Source of the DNA: Mytilus edulis
Taxonomy: Eukaryota; Mollusca; Bivalvia; Mytilida; Mytilidae
Direction: 5' to 3'
Assembly: GCF_963676685.1 (NCBI RefSeq)
Contig: NC_092344.1
Span: 98,362,749-98,426,748 of the forward strand
DNA length: 64,000 nt
Position numbers and translations under genes: made by a program
The notes under the pieces: generated by a model
The model's input: the letters and a program-made list of their open reading frames with translations, nothing else
Databases searched by the model: none
What the model was told of the DNA's origin: nothing
In this document: in pieces, positions 1 through 12,265 of the stretch
How the letters are laid out: the number at the start of each line of letters is the position of its first letter
Numbering within the stretch: position 1 is the first letter of the stretch

Positions 1-778
1 ATAAGAATTAGCAAGGTCTTGGTATTAAAAAAACAAGTTTTCTTACTTTTTTTTTTAACAAAAAATTTTGAACAAAAAATGGCAAAAATAGTTTGTTCTT
101 ACTGTACTATAAATTTAATGATGTATGCATTGACTAACCAAGTTTTAATGACCAGTGTAACCATCTCTTTAATTTTTCTTTGGAAGTGTGCTTTTCTTCA
201 GTTTTACCTCTTGGTTTTTAATCCCATTGACCAATAAATAATAAAAACAAAAATGAGTTTCCTTAAACAGCGCATGCACGCAAAACTAGAACTTTTCTAA
301 GTTATATTTGTACTAATGTATGATAGTCTTTCTTCTGATTTAAAGTATCAAAAGAATGTTTCTGCTATATGAAGCCCTCATTCGTCTGCATCTATTGGAA
401 AACTTTCAAAAATCAACAACAATAAGCGTTCGAGGGGGAGGGGGTAGGTATTTTCTTGTATAAACGTATACGATTAAGAGCGTTGTCATCCTGGTTATGG
501 TTCTTGACATATTTTAGAGTATTACATCTACAAGCTTAACACATTAGTTCAAGTCATAAATATACATGTCCATGCAGAAACTTCGAATTTTATTCTCTCT
601 CAGATTTAAATACCTATCATACGATACTCTATAAACTTTTTAAACATGAATCAAGCTATTTCAGGTTTAAAAAAAAATAACAACCCTTAATTTGTTTTAA
701 AAAACTTTGTGTGTTTTACTGTCACGAAAAACTAAAGTTCAAAAATAATAACAGAATTAATTTTACAAATGTTTTATA
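1..778. other. AT-rich upstream region without recognised gene
   Basis: Region upstream of the first caveolin-like gene. It is AT-rich with homopolymer runs and one short open frame at 19-237 that resembles no family I know. It presumably holds the promoter and 5' UTR of the gene that starts at 779, but no element can be pointed to with confidence. Confidence 0.5.
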
Positions 779-2167
779 ATGGCGTCGACTATAGACTTGA
801 AATACAGGGACCCAAATGACTTGAATGATGAAATACGGGTAAGTTTTCATTGATAAATGAACAATATTATTTAACCTACAACTGATTTCGATACTTATAT
901 CTATAATTTTTCTTGTTTTCGTATAAAAGAAAAAAAAACAACGTCCTAAGGATATGGGATATGCATCAATGACGCAAAATCTTTACATGTAATGCAAAAA
1001 CACAAAAAGCAAAGGAACAACGCTTTTATTGCTGTTATTCGTCTCAAAGTCATAGTGAGGCCTGCAACAAAGAGTGTAAAAACCAAAACTCCCACTTCAC
1101 TGCAGGTTTAAGTCGACCCCTATCCCCCGTTTTAAGCGGATTTCTTTGCAGAGTAATTCGGATATACTTTGAAGATCGGCCTTTAAAAAAAAAACCTACT
1201 TGAAAGTAGTACATTAAGAAAATAGTTCCTACGCATATGTGTGAATTTCAAACTATGTAGAATATATTTAAGAAGTTTAGGTATCAGTTGATAGACGAAG
1301 GACTGCTGATACTTGTAGAACGCAAATTGACTAACAATTCTAAATAATGTATGAATTAATTCTAAAATTTAACCTGGATAGGAATGGGGGCTATAAATAG
1401 TTGGTGTACATCGTTTAAAAAAAAAAGAATTAAGGGCACAAACTGATGTACGCTCATAAGCGAAGTTAAAGATGTTTAATTGGAAATCTCTATTCGTGTA
1501 TCGTTCTCTTAGCGATTGACTATATCGAACGAGCCAAAAAAGCTTATATTCCTTAGAATGTTTTAATTCTATATATTAGAAAACATATGCCTTGTAAAAG
1601 TTGTCAAACAATGTGCTATTGCATTTCAAATGATGTCAAATATCAACACCACACTGAATTAAGTTTTCTATATCTCCACAGGGCAAAATAGATGCATGGC
1701 AATTAATACATGCTTTGCACCACACTGTTCATATACACAAAGTTTTAATTTAATGCCAGTTATAATTACATAACAGGCCCATTTACAATTATAGTAATAT
1801 TTAGTGTGATTCACTTTGATACTTGCAGATACATTTTAATGAAGTGTTTGGGGAACCCAATTCCATGCACAGCTATGACTATCTATGGATGTACTCAAAC
1901 CTATGGTATACATGGATGAAGGATTGCTGCTACGCTACAATAACCTTTTTCTGTGGTATTTGTATAGCTTTATATTGGGGATGGATTTTTGGTGAAATTG
2001 CATGTCAACAAATATGGTGCTTTACCCCATTACTAAGAATGATTTCAATACAAATTGGATTCTTACAAAAATGCATAGGATTTACCTTTAACTGTTGTTG
2101 CGCTCCATTTTTTTCAGCCATTGGTTTAATTTTCAGCTCTATTTATGTAATTGAAAGCAATTATTGA
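779..2167 (+). CDS. Caveolin-like protein 1 (two exons, short cysteine-rich type)
   Basis: Exon 1 is 779-838 and exon 2 is 1829-2167, joined in phase 0 (donor GGGTAAGT, acceptor TTGCAG). The product is 132 aa. Exon 1 ends in the motif YRDPNDLNDEIR, and exon 2 opens with FNEVFGEP, the counterpart of the caveolin signature FEDVIAEP. A hydrophobic hairpin follows (FFCGICIALYWGW), then a Cys-rich, partly hydrophobic C-terminal region (NCCCAPFF). Caveolins oligomerise in the cytoplasmic leaflet of the plasma membrane and bend it. This copy is shorter than the 150-180 aa typical of vertebrate caveolins because the N-terminus is reduced to 20 residues. The kink proline of the hairpin is replaced by isoleucine. 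It is the only plus-strand copy in the cluster and faces gene 2. The family call is strong; the function of this divergent type is inferred. Confidence 0.88.
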
Positions 2168-2218
2168 TTCACTAGCGCTATTTGACTGAACTAACATTCT
2201 ATAGAAATACTGTATTGT

Positions 2219-2224
2219 AATAAA
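2219..2224 (+). terminator. Poly(A) signal of caveolin-like gene 1
   Basis: AATAAA lies 52 bases after the stop codon of caveolin-like gene 1. The spacing fits a short 3' UTR. It is supported only by motif and position. Confidence 0.5.
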
Positions 2225-2244
2225 CAGATAAATCCTTGTAACAG

Positions 2245-2521
2245 TATGTTGTGTCATGTGTACTATTGTTTTTTTGTTTGTCCTTTTCATTTTTAGCCAT
2301 GGCGTTGTCAGTTTATTTTAGATTTATGAGTTTGACTGTCCCTTTGGTATCTTTCGTCCCTCTTTTTTGGGGGTTCGTGTTGTTTATTTTTTAGATTTCT
2401 ATGTTGTGTCATGTGTACTATTGTTTTTCTGTTTGTCTTTTTCATTTTTAGCCATGGCGTTGTCAGTTTTATTTAGATTTATGAGTTTGACTGTCCCTTT
2501 GGTATTTTTCGTCCCTCTTTT
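2245..2521 (+). repeat. Dispersed repeat family A, two tandem copies
   Basis: Two near-identical copies, about 2245-2370 and 2400-2521 (period about 156), each contain the landmarks TTTTTAGCCATGGCGTTGTC, TTTATGAGTTTGACTGTCCC and a TATCTTTCGTCCCTCTT-like end. The same family recurs at least nine more times in this window on both strands. I recognise it as a very abundant short repeat in mussel DNA; its class (SINE- or MITE-like) cannot be settled here. Small open frames over it (2367-2579, 2399-2587) are not genes. Confidence 0.8.
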
Positions 2522-2524
2522 ACA

Positions 2525-3824
2525 GTTATATTCCTTCAACTCTCCAAAACCCGATCTCTTTCTATGCCCCTTCGAATAAAAACGCACTTAGAATATGTTA
2601 TTGAAATCTGCATAGAAAATACATGTTGTGAAATATTTTTTGCACCACGACATATTTTGTATCTAATAGGAACAACGGGTTTAAAGTTTAAAATTTGCAA
2701 ATGCTCAATTGTGTTATGCTATGGCATATCTGCCTTTCAGCTGTCACTTAAAGAGAAGGTGAAACATATTTAAGTGTATACATATATTGCAAGAACAATC
2801 CTTAAACACTCTTTTGGGGGATAAGCTCGACAGGCTCCTCACATTAGCTAAGAATTAAAACAAATTTAGATATACCTTGTTAGGAAAATTTAAGACAATC
2901 GGAAAGACAGGAAAATTACTAAAATTACTTTAATTTATAATACTTGGAACCAGTGGAACTTGTACAACATAGAGGTGGCAGAATCCAAGGGGATATTAAA
3001 AACGTATAGGTCGAGACAAACACACCATAGCAAAAAACAAAGCAGTGTTAACAATGGTACTTTGGTTTTTTCTTGATTGGAAGAAATTAACATGCAGCCT
3101 TTTATAATAAAAATAGGAAAATTTCATAGTTGTTCGACTGTAACTAGTTTTTTGGAACACCATAAATACAAAGAGGTACAAAGTTAAACTATAAAATGAA
3201 AGTGCCACCAGTAAACTTATCAAAGATGCGAAGATTAAAAGCTTGCACGCCTGATTTGTGTTTTTTTCTACAAAAGACTCACCAGTGACGCCCGAATCAC
3301 AAAAGTTGAAAAGGACAAATAAAGTACGAAGTTGAAGAGCATTGAAAACGCAAATTTCAGAACGGTTTTGTCAAATACAGCTCATGTAATCTATTCTTTG
3401 GGTAGAAAATCCTTAGTATTTAAGAGTTTTAAAAGGAATATGGTTTCGAAATTGATATAAAAAAAATTGAATTTACATGTACGCAATTTTCTCGAATCGT
3501 GAATTCCAATGACCATGCAGGTTACAAATAAAGAGCCCTACATTTAGATTAAGCAAGGTGCGAGAACATTTTATAAATTATGTTTCCTCAGTAAACAGAT
3601 AAACTAACGATAGAAACTGTTGGAATATTAGCATCTACGTGTTTATAATTGAAAAGATTAGGGAAATTTAGATATAAAACATTACTTTAAAATAAAAGAA
3701 AAAACAAAGACATATTTTTTTTTTCTTCAAAAGACTTCTTTATGATCAATACATAGTTTGATATTAATATAGATCGTTTATCATATAAATATCGATTATC
3801 AAGCAGTTCTGTAAAAGACACATG
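2525..3824. other. Intergenic DNA between convergent caveolin-like genes
   Basis: No coding region is supported. At about 3255-3390 there is a diverged, minus-oriented copy of repeat family B (landmarks ACAAAAGACTCACCAGTGACG and AAGAGCATTGAAAACGC). The rest is AT-rich unique-looking sequence. Confidence 0.5.
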
Positions 3825-5203
3825 TTACCTCCTGTATACAAAAATGCGACTAAATATTACTGAAGATATTTCACAAATAGGAGATAAACAGCATGCTACA
3901 CAAGTTCCCCAGTATCTTTGAAAACAATTTAAGTATATTGTCCACGACCGTAGTAATGGCGTAATAATCCATATGTGCTGGAAAGCAATGATAGCGAATT
4001 TTATTCCCCACACACAAGAGAGGCACATTCCACAAAACATGGTCAGAATACGATATGTCAATCCTCTCCAACACAGAAAACATTCCGAGGAACTTTCCCA
4101 TGTGCACTCTGCGCTGTGTGTTTCTTTTGGCTCTCCAAGAATGTCATCAAAACCAACCTTCAGATACAAAAGACATTTTAGATTTAACACGCTTATTGCT
4201 TTGTCTAGATGAAACTGATTTCATTCAAAGGCCAAGTATACAGATTAAGGGAAGTGCTATATTATAGGCAAAGTATTACTTTTTTGCATTGCTCGGGTGT
4301 GAGTGCTGAATGGTTGCTGTTTTTCGTGTTTATCTTTATGTTTGGACACCATTTTTTCACGATATAGTCAAACCAATACAGAGTCTCTTAGGCTCAATGA
4401 CATCAGTGGATAAATACTTTTTTTTCTTCAGGAAAATATAAAATTCTGGTGATTTCTTATTTTTAAACTTAATTGCAGCTGATATTACAACATTCAAATG
4501 TATATTTTCCGCTTACCTCCAATACAAAATACTTTTTCAATTTGGAATGCATTTGTGGCACTTGATTTTTAATATCTTTGTTATATCATATGATGAGAAA
4601 AATTAATTAGGCTTTTGCTTGCACGAACAACACAAGTGTCACACCGGGACCAAAATATGCTTGCCCTTCTGAAGTAAGTAGGTGGGTTTCGTGTTTTTCA
4701 GTTATCTGTTTTTTATGTTTTGTTCCGTACACAGTTTTTAGCATTTTTTTCTTGTCATTGTATTGTCATGCTATTAACATCCTTTAAGTTTGAATGCCCA
4801 TTTGGTAAATCTTTAATAGGTATCTGTCAAAATGTTTTTCAAAACAGTTTTATTACAAAACATCAGTAACTTGCCTACCAACGAATAAGGATAAAAAGGA
4901 CAAAAGTTATTGACGTGGTTTCATAAGCAAGATTGCACAAATATGCTTCTTTTTTTTTACACATGCGTTCATTTGTATGGTACGTGATACAGGTTTTTTT
5001 TCCCTTTTTCAGACGATAGCAAATGCACTGCACTTTATAGATGAATTTGACTTGTAGATAAATTTTCACACAAAAAAAAAAATATATACTCAGCATCAGA
5101 TATTTTAATAACTTACCAAAATATCAGAGTTTAGTCCATATGGATCCCTATCTTTAAAATCTAACCTAGGTTTATCCTTAAATACAGACAACATCTTAGG
5201 CAT
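3825..5203 (-). CDS. Caveolin-like protein 2 (two exons, divergent type)
   Basis: On the minus strand, exon 1 runs 5203 to 5117 and exon 2 runs 4157 to 3825, in phase 0 (donor TTG|GTAAGT, acceptor CTGAAG). There are two in-frame start codons, at 5203 and 5194. The first gives 139 aa and the second 136 aa, and the sequence does not decide between them. Exon 1 carries DRDPYGLNSDIL. Exon 2 opens with VGFDDILGEPKETHS, a clear caveolin signature, followed by the hairpin FCGMCLSCVWGIKFAIIAF and a C-terminal Cys-containing amphipathic segment. It is the most divergent of the short copies and keeps fewer cysteines in the scaffold region. The hairpin lacks the usual proline. The likely role is an oligomeric inner-leaflet membrane protein; this is inferred from the family. 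Confidence 0.86.
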
Positions 5204-5524
5204 ACACTTCTCACATCTATTTGAATGAAACCTGAACTTAAGTGTTTCAAAAATTCGATAAAACTTATGAATAATATAAACAAAGAAACTTAGAACAAAT
5301 CAATGAATGCGTTTGTAGATAGATGTTTTTGTGTTCTGTTAATTTTTTCCTTTCAAAATTGTTATACGATGATGACTGATGTACCCATATTTTGACCATT
5401 TTATTTATTGTGTCTGTTTAGTTAACGCATCAATGTAAATATAACGGAATTTGATGAGACTGTCATCAAAGTGAGAGGGTTAGCGCTATAAAACCAGGTT
5501 TAATTCACCATTTTCTACATTTGA

Positions 5525-5670
5525 AAATGCCTGTATCAAGTTAGGAATATGACAGTTCTTGTCCATTCGTTTTTGATGCGTTTTGTTATTTGATTTTTCC
5601 ATGTGATTATGGACTTTCCGAATTGATTTTCCTCTAAGTTCAGTATTTTTGTGATTTTACTTTGTAGATA
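5525..5670 (+). repeat. Dispersed repeat family D copy
   Basis: Landmarks GGAATATGACAGTTCTTGTC, CATTCGTTTTTGATGCG, GACTTTCCG and TTCAGTATTTTTGTGATTTT match copies at 10618-10742, 13430-13530 and 45105-45245. A short AT-rich mussel-type repeat with no coding content. Confidence 0.65.
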
Positions 5671-6779
5671 CGTTTAAAAAAAATTAAATACAATACCGAT
5701 GTCTTACAAAATAAATATATTCTGGAAATTAACAGATCAGTTGTGATTTACTGTCAATGTTTTGAGAAAAATGACATTTAGGAGTACGATTTATAGAGAA
5801 TAAAAAAAGAAAAATCAATGAATTTACTTATGAAATTAATGTTTTTAACATCAGAGCAACCTACGCTAAATGCGGCTTCAGTTCGATGGTCTCTAGCAGC
5901 ATTGAGATGTCGAATGGTTGGTAATTATGATGACTATCTATTCCTTCCCATGTCCCTTTTTAGTTTATTCGTATCTATGTATCACTATTGTGTCGAGAAA
6001 AACATTACCCCCAAAAAACGTGTCAATAATATATATGCAATTCATGACTTGCCGTCGTATCATTGTTTGGATACATTTTCCATTCTTTGAACCCATGCAT
6101 AGTCTATCTCTTAGTTACAATTTCAACATGGTTATCACTTGTTCTCTTAATGCTAGCTTAGAAATACAACGCATAAAGATATTCTTAACGGTAGACATAT
6201 ATAATATTGACAAGTTTCTTGGAATGGGGAAACTATAGATAACGGTGTACATGTAATAAGGAACACAACCTTCAAAACAGTGTTTTGTTATTGAGAGGAG
6301 TCGAACAGTTTGAAAACAATTAATAAAAAAGATATTCTTTTATGTAGTAGACAAGATGATGCTTTGAAGACCGAAGCAATTTTATGGCAAACAAGGAAAC
6401 TTCTCTGCGTAAAATGAAGTAGAGAATCGCCATAAAATGGGTCTTGCTAATCAAATTGCAAAGTTAAAGTTGCCTTGCATTTCTCGGGTAAAAAGAAAAA
6501 AAAAAGATATAAAGGGAAAATATTTTATTTTTTCACTTTTCAAAATATGCCAAATACTAAACTAGAGTTGTAAAAAGTAAAATAACAGAAATACCGAACT
6601 TAGATAAAAATTCAAAACGGAAAGCCCGTAATAAAACGTAATTGATGAAAATGTTACATTTTATATCTTATTTTATATAACTTATTTAATTGTTTTTCCC
6701 CTATTTGTATCGTTGTTGCATTGCAATCAATTTTCAACCAGCTACACGTATAATGGCAGAATAACATATTACATAAATT
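5671..6779. other. Intergenic AT-rich DNA, nothing recognised
   Basis: Short open frames at 5818-6090 and 5918-6238 overlap in different frames and show no domain, signal peptide or plausible splice context. I see no gene here. Confidence 0.45.
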
Positions 6780-6960
6780 AGGCCGTTAGTTTTCTCGTTT
6801 GAATTTTTTTACATTGTCATTTCGGGGCCTTTTATAGCTGACTATGTGGTATGAGCTTTGAAGTCCGTACGGTGAAATGTAGTTTTTGATTTGTGTCATT
6901 TTGGTCTCTGATGGAGAGTTCCTCATTGGCAATCATAACACATCTTTTTTTTATAATTAC
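6780..6960 (+). repeat. Dispersed repeat family C copy
   Basis: Contains GGCCGTTAGTTTTCTCGTTT, GAAGTCCGTACGGTGA, TTTGTGTCATTTTGGTCTCT and GAGAGTTCCTCATTGGCAATC in order. The same order occurs at about 25215-25365 and 34825-34965, and inverted at about 55075-55240. It is a common short repeat of bivalve genomes as I know them. Confidence 0.7.
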
Positions 6961-7376
6961 TTTTCGATTCAATTTCATTATTAGTGCCTTTTGTCATTGG
7001 ATCAACATGTTTATCATAGTCGGCGCGGAGATCCTACAACTAAATATAAATACATGATGACTAAAGTTGCCCTTAGAACGAATTGAAGGTCAAAGTACTC
7101 CCCAACAACTAGAGAGTTTAGTGCAATAGTTACTTTGTGAAATTATTGTTCCTTTCTCTTGTTCCTTTCAACAACTACTCTGATGTAAAGCCTAGATGGT
7201 ACACTATGACACTTTGCAAGAATTAAAAAAAGCAATAAATGAAGCATTCATTATCATAAGAAAGGCGACCATCAGGTCTGGCAAAAAAGTTACTGATTTG
7301 TTTTTATGATATACTTATAAGTTTATCCAGCTTGTTGTTTGGTAACTTATTAAAAACTATAACAATGTTTACTTGT

Positions 7377-7382
7377 TTTATT
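7377..7382 (-). terminator. Poly(A) signal candidate of caveolin-like gene 3
   Basis: TTTATT on the plus strand reads AATAAA on the coding strand, about 163 bases past the stop of gene 3. Gene 4 has the same motif at nearly the same distance in similar surrounding sequence, so the duplication that made the pair included the 3' UTR. Confidence 0.45.
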
Positions 7383-7544
7383 CAATTATAACATATTTGT
7401 ATGGATTTCTACAATCGAATGCATAAATGACAGGTATTTAGTCTAGCCTAAGAATGACGAAGGCACATTTCATCAATTAAAAAAAGTAGCAAATACATTG
7501 CAACTGCTTTACAATACAAGATTTTATGGCCGTTATCATAAATA

Positions 7545-9100
7545 TTATTTGTTATGAACTGTTATACTGCTAAAGAACAATCCACATGTCTCACAGAATG
7601 GCGCAATGCAACAGTTCATTATGATTCCAATAAATTTCTGGCATGCCCCAGCAAATATTGCAAAGCATCTCATATATGGTGTCCAGCACCATACATGCTC
7701 AAAGGTTAAGCACGCAAAGGTACATCCCCAATATAGAGCAATACACAATCCACATAGCAAGGTGAGTAACTTGTAGCAACAGCCTAGACCAAATCGGTAG
7801 CATTTGTGTGAAAATACCCATACACAGTCTAAACTATGGGCACCATCCGGTTCTCCTAAAACGTCTTCAAAATCAACCTTAAAATATAAAGTACATGCTT
7901 AAATGAAGTGGTATATCAATTTTAATCAGTTTATTTTCGATTTATGAGTTTGACTGTCCCTCTGGTATCTTTCGTCCCTCTTTTAAATTCGTAGTTGCAC
8001 TTTAATATGAGTTTTACTGTCCCTCTGGTATCTTTCGTCCCTCTTTAATAAAGTATGAAATTGTAATACCTTAAGGAAAATTGAATGAAGCTTTGATCAT
8101 GGACCTTAATATTTTATTTCTATGAAAGACAGAAAAATTAAATTAATCTCATGCGTCTGAAGCGCTTTTTGAATTAACCTTCATCAGGTACGATAAAAGC
8201 CACTGTTTTGAAAGATATGTTTTATAAGAACCGAAACAGTTGTTAAGTCTTTATTAATCTTTAAATTTAAATCTTTCTTAATAATGAAAATATGAATTCA
8301 AAACCTATAATATTTTCGTTGTCAAGTAAAGGGTTTTCCACCGGTATACACCTCCGAAAAAAGAAAATTCTACTGGTCTTTAGCTATATGCCCATACGAT
8401 TGATTTATATCATTACAACTGAAATTATTTTATTTTCTTGTACAGATTTCAACAAGAAATATTTAAAAAAAAATCTATGGACTTGATTTTTGAGATTTGA
8501 TGATATAAGTCAAATTTAAGAAATATATTTTTGCAAATTTTGTGTGCCTTCGTTACAAGTGTTCACCATTTTTTTTCAAATTATTTATTTAGTTATACAT
8601 GTAGTTGAAAGGATATACGAGAAATTCATTATTTTTTTATTTCAGTTATATTTCAACGAGCTGAAGTTGTATGCAATATGTTATTGAAATCTGTGAAACA
8701 ACATAAATTTTGTCCTTGTGGAAATATTGAAGCATTTTTCTTGCAAAACCAAAACTACATTGGAAGACAAACCATTTCTTTAGGCACTTTAGAAAGTATC
8801 TTTTATTTCAAATTTCACAAGCATACGCATAAAAAATTAAACCAACACGTTATAAATTTCATGCGTTCGAAGCGCTTTTCTGGATCTATCATCATTAGGA
8901 ACGCTCAAAGCCGAATATTTGAAAGTCAAGGATGTATAAGAACCTAAACAGTTAAAGATTGTTACATAAATAGGTTTAAAAAAAAAATCATACTAAGGAA
9001 AAAAATGAACTTTTTTACTATAAATCATAGCTATAAAAGGTACCTTGATATGGCCATTCAATTCGTTTGGATCCCTGTTGTCGAGACTGATATCGGCCAT
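7545..9100 (-). CDS. Caveolin-like protein 3 (two exons, short cysteine-rich type)
   Basis: On the minus strand, exon 1 is 9100 to 9044 (19 codons) and exon 2 is 7877 to 7545, joined in phase 0 (donor AAG|GTACCT, acceptor TTTTAAG). The product is 129 aa. Exon 1 ends NRDPNELNGHIK and exon 2 opens VDFEDVLGEPDGAHS. The scaffold-equivalent region is DCVWVFSHKCYRFGLGCCYK. The membrane hairpin is LLCGLCIALYWGCTFACLTF, with no proline at the kink, and the C-terminal membrane-associated part contains NCCIAPFCETCGLFF. Exon 2 differs from gene 4 at only about 11 of 110 residues by eye, so the two are recent duplicates. The intron holds family A and family G repeats. Likely an inner-leaflet membrane scaffold protein. 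Confidence 0.9.
7925..8048 (+). repeat. Repeat family A fragments in the gene 3 intron
   Basis: Two truncated family A 3' ends in tandem, each with a GAGTTT-ACTGTCCCTCTGGTATC core followed by TTTCGTCCCTCTTT. Both lie within the intron of caveolin-like gene 3. Confidence 0.7.
8145..8955 (+). repeat. Two direct copies of repeat family G
   Basis: Copies at about 8145-8250 and 8835-8955 share CATGCGTxyGAAGCGCTTTT, an ATCA-GG-ACG block, and TATAAGAACC-AAACAGTT. They sit as direct repeats about 690 bases apart in the gene 3 intron. The second has a short open frame (8678-8947) that is not a gene. Confidence 0.6.
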
Positions 9101-10917
9101 TGTAGATTTATTTTCTACGTCTGTCTGCGAGAATCTTCCAGTGAGAACTGAACTATACAATGTTTTCTTTTACAATTTAAGCTGTCATGCCAAAGTGTCA
9201 ACAAATAACATAAAATCGTATTAAACAATAGAACTGTAAGCGGAAGAGTTAACCTAAAAGCAAAAAAATATATGTGGAAGTATTTATTGTAATTAGTGTT
9301 GATTGGACAATGTCAATTTACCCCTTTATTTCTTTTGTTTCCTATGGTTTCTTAATTTAAAGCACTTTCATTATATGTAATCTTATAGCCAAAGATCAGT
9401 TAACCAGTCGACCCAAGAACGAACTCCATGGATTAAGCAAACACTTTTAAAATCTATCAAAGTTGTAGTTTTTGTAAAATTGTAGTTTTGTGTCATATTA
9501 TGAATTTTCAATATGGTCCGATAATTTAAAATGCGCTAATTAATATATTAATGTTCAGACATGAAATAAAATGTCTCCAACGTGAAATAAATTAAAATGA
9601 AAATAGTCATTTTTTACGGTATGTAGTGAATATGATTGTATGCTATAGTTCCTTTTTTTTTTAATTCTTTTTAACTTTTTTGAATCGAGCGTCACTGATG
9701 CATCTTTGATAGACATAACTCGCGTCTGGTGCTCATAAAAATGTCAATCCTGGTATCTATGATGAGTTTATTTACATTGTACAAAATGATTAATATATAG
9801 CGTGACTCAATATTTTGAGTCAAACGAACGCAAGAAAAATCATGGTAGCTCATTGGTTTGTTTTTACTGTTTTACATGATGTTCTACTTTATGTCTGTCA
9901 ACAGTGGTTCTGTTTGTTTGAGTAAAGATTTTAATGAACAAAGATACGCAGCAAGATCAGTCGATATGCCACCTATGAATATATTTTCTGAAATGTAGGT
10001 TAATTATAACGGCAGTAAATAAAAATTGAAAAGTTCGTGATCTTAAACATGGTTTATGTATTATGTTTCGAGTGTTACTTTCAGCTGTAATATATACACA
10101 TGTCTCTCGTCTCGTGTCGTTTGAAATATCCTGACTTTTTTTTATTCAAAAATTTAACAGGGTTGATAAAAGTCTTCTTTATCTTGTGACATACCGACCT
10201 GTGTATAGAATACAATAAACTGTGAATAGAAAGCATCACTCAAATATATATATATTATCTATCAGATCATTTATATGTCTTTTTTTTTATTTACTGCCGT
10301 TTCACCGCCCTACAAATAATAGGATGCTTTGCTAAGTCAAATCTTGTGCATTTGTTTTTTTTTCAGATTACATAATATTAATTTGATTGCAATCAATATT
10401 CCACCTAAATATCAACTCATTGAAGTCAGCGTAGCAAGAGCTTCCGATGTTAATAAAGATACTAGTTATCTACTATATGATTCCTTTTCGTTATTCGATT
10501 TTTTAGTATCAATTTTATAAAATTTGATCTCTTTTTCGAGCACTGGGTCGATACTGCTGCTGTTGGAATGCAAATCCTCGGTGGCAAAATCAACTCAGGG
10601 GTCAATGATGTGGTACCACAGGAATATGACAGTTGTTGTCCATTCGTTTGATGTGTTTGTGCTTTTGATTTTGACGTTTGATTTGGGACTTTCCGTTTTG
10701 ATTTTTCCTCGGAGTTCAGTATTTTTGTGACTTTACTTTTTACTGACATGATTAATAACATATCTTTCTTAAATTCTATGTTGATAAGTTAAGTAATTAT
10801 TAAGAAACTAAAGTTTAAACTTCCTCCCGATGAACCAAATTTATAAGGTGTTATTTTTCATGGCCTGAAAACAACTAACATATTTTACTCAAGTTTGGGT
10901 TTGTGATGTTTGAGGTA
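9101..10917. other. Intergenic DNA with repeat copies B and D
   Basis: A family B copy lies at about 9680-9775 (GAGCGTCACTGATGCATCTT, ACTCGCGTCTGG, TCAATCCTGGTATCTATG). A family D copy lies at about 10618-10742 and is nearly complete. No coding region is supported; the open frames at 10329-10761 run through the D copy. Confidence 0.55.
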
Positions 10918-10919
10918 GA

Positions 10920-11145
10920 TCTAAAAGAGGGGCCAAAGATACCAGTGGAACAGTCAAACTCATAAATCGAAAATAAACCGACCACGCCATGGCAAAAAAT
11001 GAAAAAGACAAAAAGACAAACAATAGTTCACAAGACCGAAGATTGAGCAACACGAACCCCACAAAAACTGAGGTGCTCCGGAAACGTAAGCATATTCTGC
11101 TCTTAATGTGGCACCTGTCGTGTTGCTCATCTTAGGTGAGTTTTT
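10920..11145 (-). repeat. Repeat family A, inverted, nearly full length
   Basis: In minus orientation this copy shows the longer form of the family: the AAAGATACCAG-GGAACAGTC core, CGCCATGGCAAAAAATG, AAAGACAAACAATAG, CACGAACCCCACAAAAACTG, GAGGTGCTCCGGAAACGTAAG, and a GTGGCACCTGTCGTGTTGCTC end. Length about 220 bases. Confidence 0.75.
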
Positions 11146-11639
11146 AATTATAGCTATTCCTGGTCGATATATTCAACATGCAAACGTGTATCTCTGAACA
11201 CCGCAGATTTCTTTGTGTTATATTTTTGTTGTATTTGCTTTATCTTAAATGCACGAAAAGGTAATGAGTAAAATGAATTCATTTTTACGGTTTTCTTAAT
11301 CGAACCACGAATACCCCGATGCGACGACTGTAAACGATGACAACTTACAACAATTTTGATTGAATTATTGTTAATTATTTGATGTCCAGTGGCAGTTATT
11401 TCATGCATGTTTAGATCGAGAAAAAATTAAATAAGTAATACAATTAAGTAGGTTGTGTTATGCCACTAGAGTATAATGGTATTGTGATAGAGGCAGAAAT
11501 TTTGCATCCACTATTTCGAAATCTTTTGAAATAAGGAATGTATCTCCTCAATGCATAGCTCTGATTCCTTGTCTGAGTTTTGCTGTACTTGTTGTCATGT
11601 TTTGCTTCATCAGTCCATTAGCGAATAAATAGATTTTTG

Positions 11640-11715
11640 GGCTTTCAAATAGTTTAGCCTCGAGAATCACTGAAGAGACATTAATTGTCGATATACGCAC
11701 CTGGTACATATATCT
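11640..11715 (+). repeat. Repeat family H fragment
   Basis: Contains GAATCACTGAAGAGACAT-AATTGTCGA followed by a GCACCTGGTAC block. A second copy is at about 24205-24290. Confidence 0.5.
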
Positions 11716-11782
11716 CTGCTGATAGACTGTAAGACCCCGAGATAAGTACTAGCCCAGTAGCCAGTACTTCGATAATAGCATA

Positions 11783-12265
11783 AAAGAGGGGTAAAAGATA
11801 CCAGAGGAACAGTCAAACTCCTAAATCGAATATAAACTGACAACGTCATGGCTAAAAATAAAAAAGACAAACAGACAAATTATAGTACACAAAAAACAAC
11901 ATAGAAAACTAGACTGAGCAACACGAACACCACCAAAAACTGGGGGTGATCTAAGGTACTCCGGAAGGGTAAGCAGATCCTGCTTTACATGTACCACCAT
12001 AAATATGGATTGAAATTTTCTGTTGTAAAATCTCCAAAAGAGAGGGACAAAAGATACCAGAGGGAGAGTCAAACTCATAGATAGAAAATAAACGGACAAC
12101 GACATGGCTAAAAATAAAACAGACAAACAGACAAATAATAGTACAGAAGACGCAACATAGAAAACAAAAGACTAAGCAACACGAACCCCACAAAAAACTG
12201 GGGGTGATATCAGATGCTCCGGAAGGGTAAGCAGATCCTGTACCACATGTGGCGCCCGTCATGTT
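11783..12265 (-). repeat. Two tandem inverted copies of repeat family A
   Basis: Copies at about 11783-11990 and 12040-12265 carry all the landmarks of the long form (AAAGATACCAGAGG, ACATGGCTAAAAAT, CACGAAC-CCAC-AAAAACTGGG, TCCGGAAGGGTAAGCAGATCC). The open frames 11667-11870, 11821-12126 and 11951-12262 are translations of the repeat and not genes. Confidence 0.8.

Noticed and set aside
5818..6238. Overlapping open frames of 90 and 106 codons
   Set aside because: Different frames over the same AT-rich DNA, no homology or splice signals.
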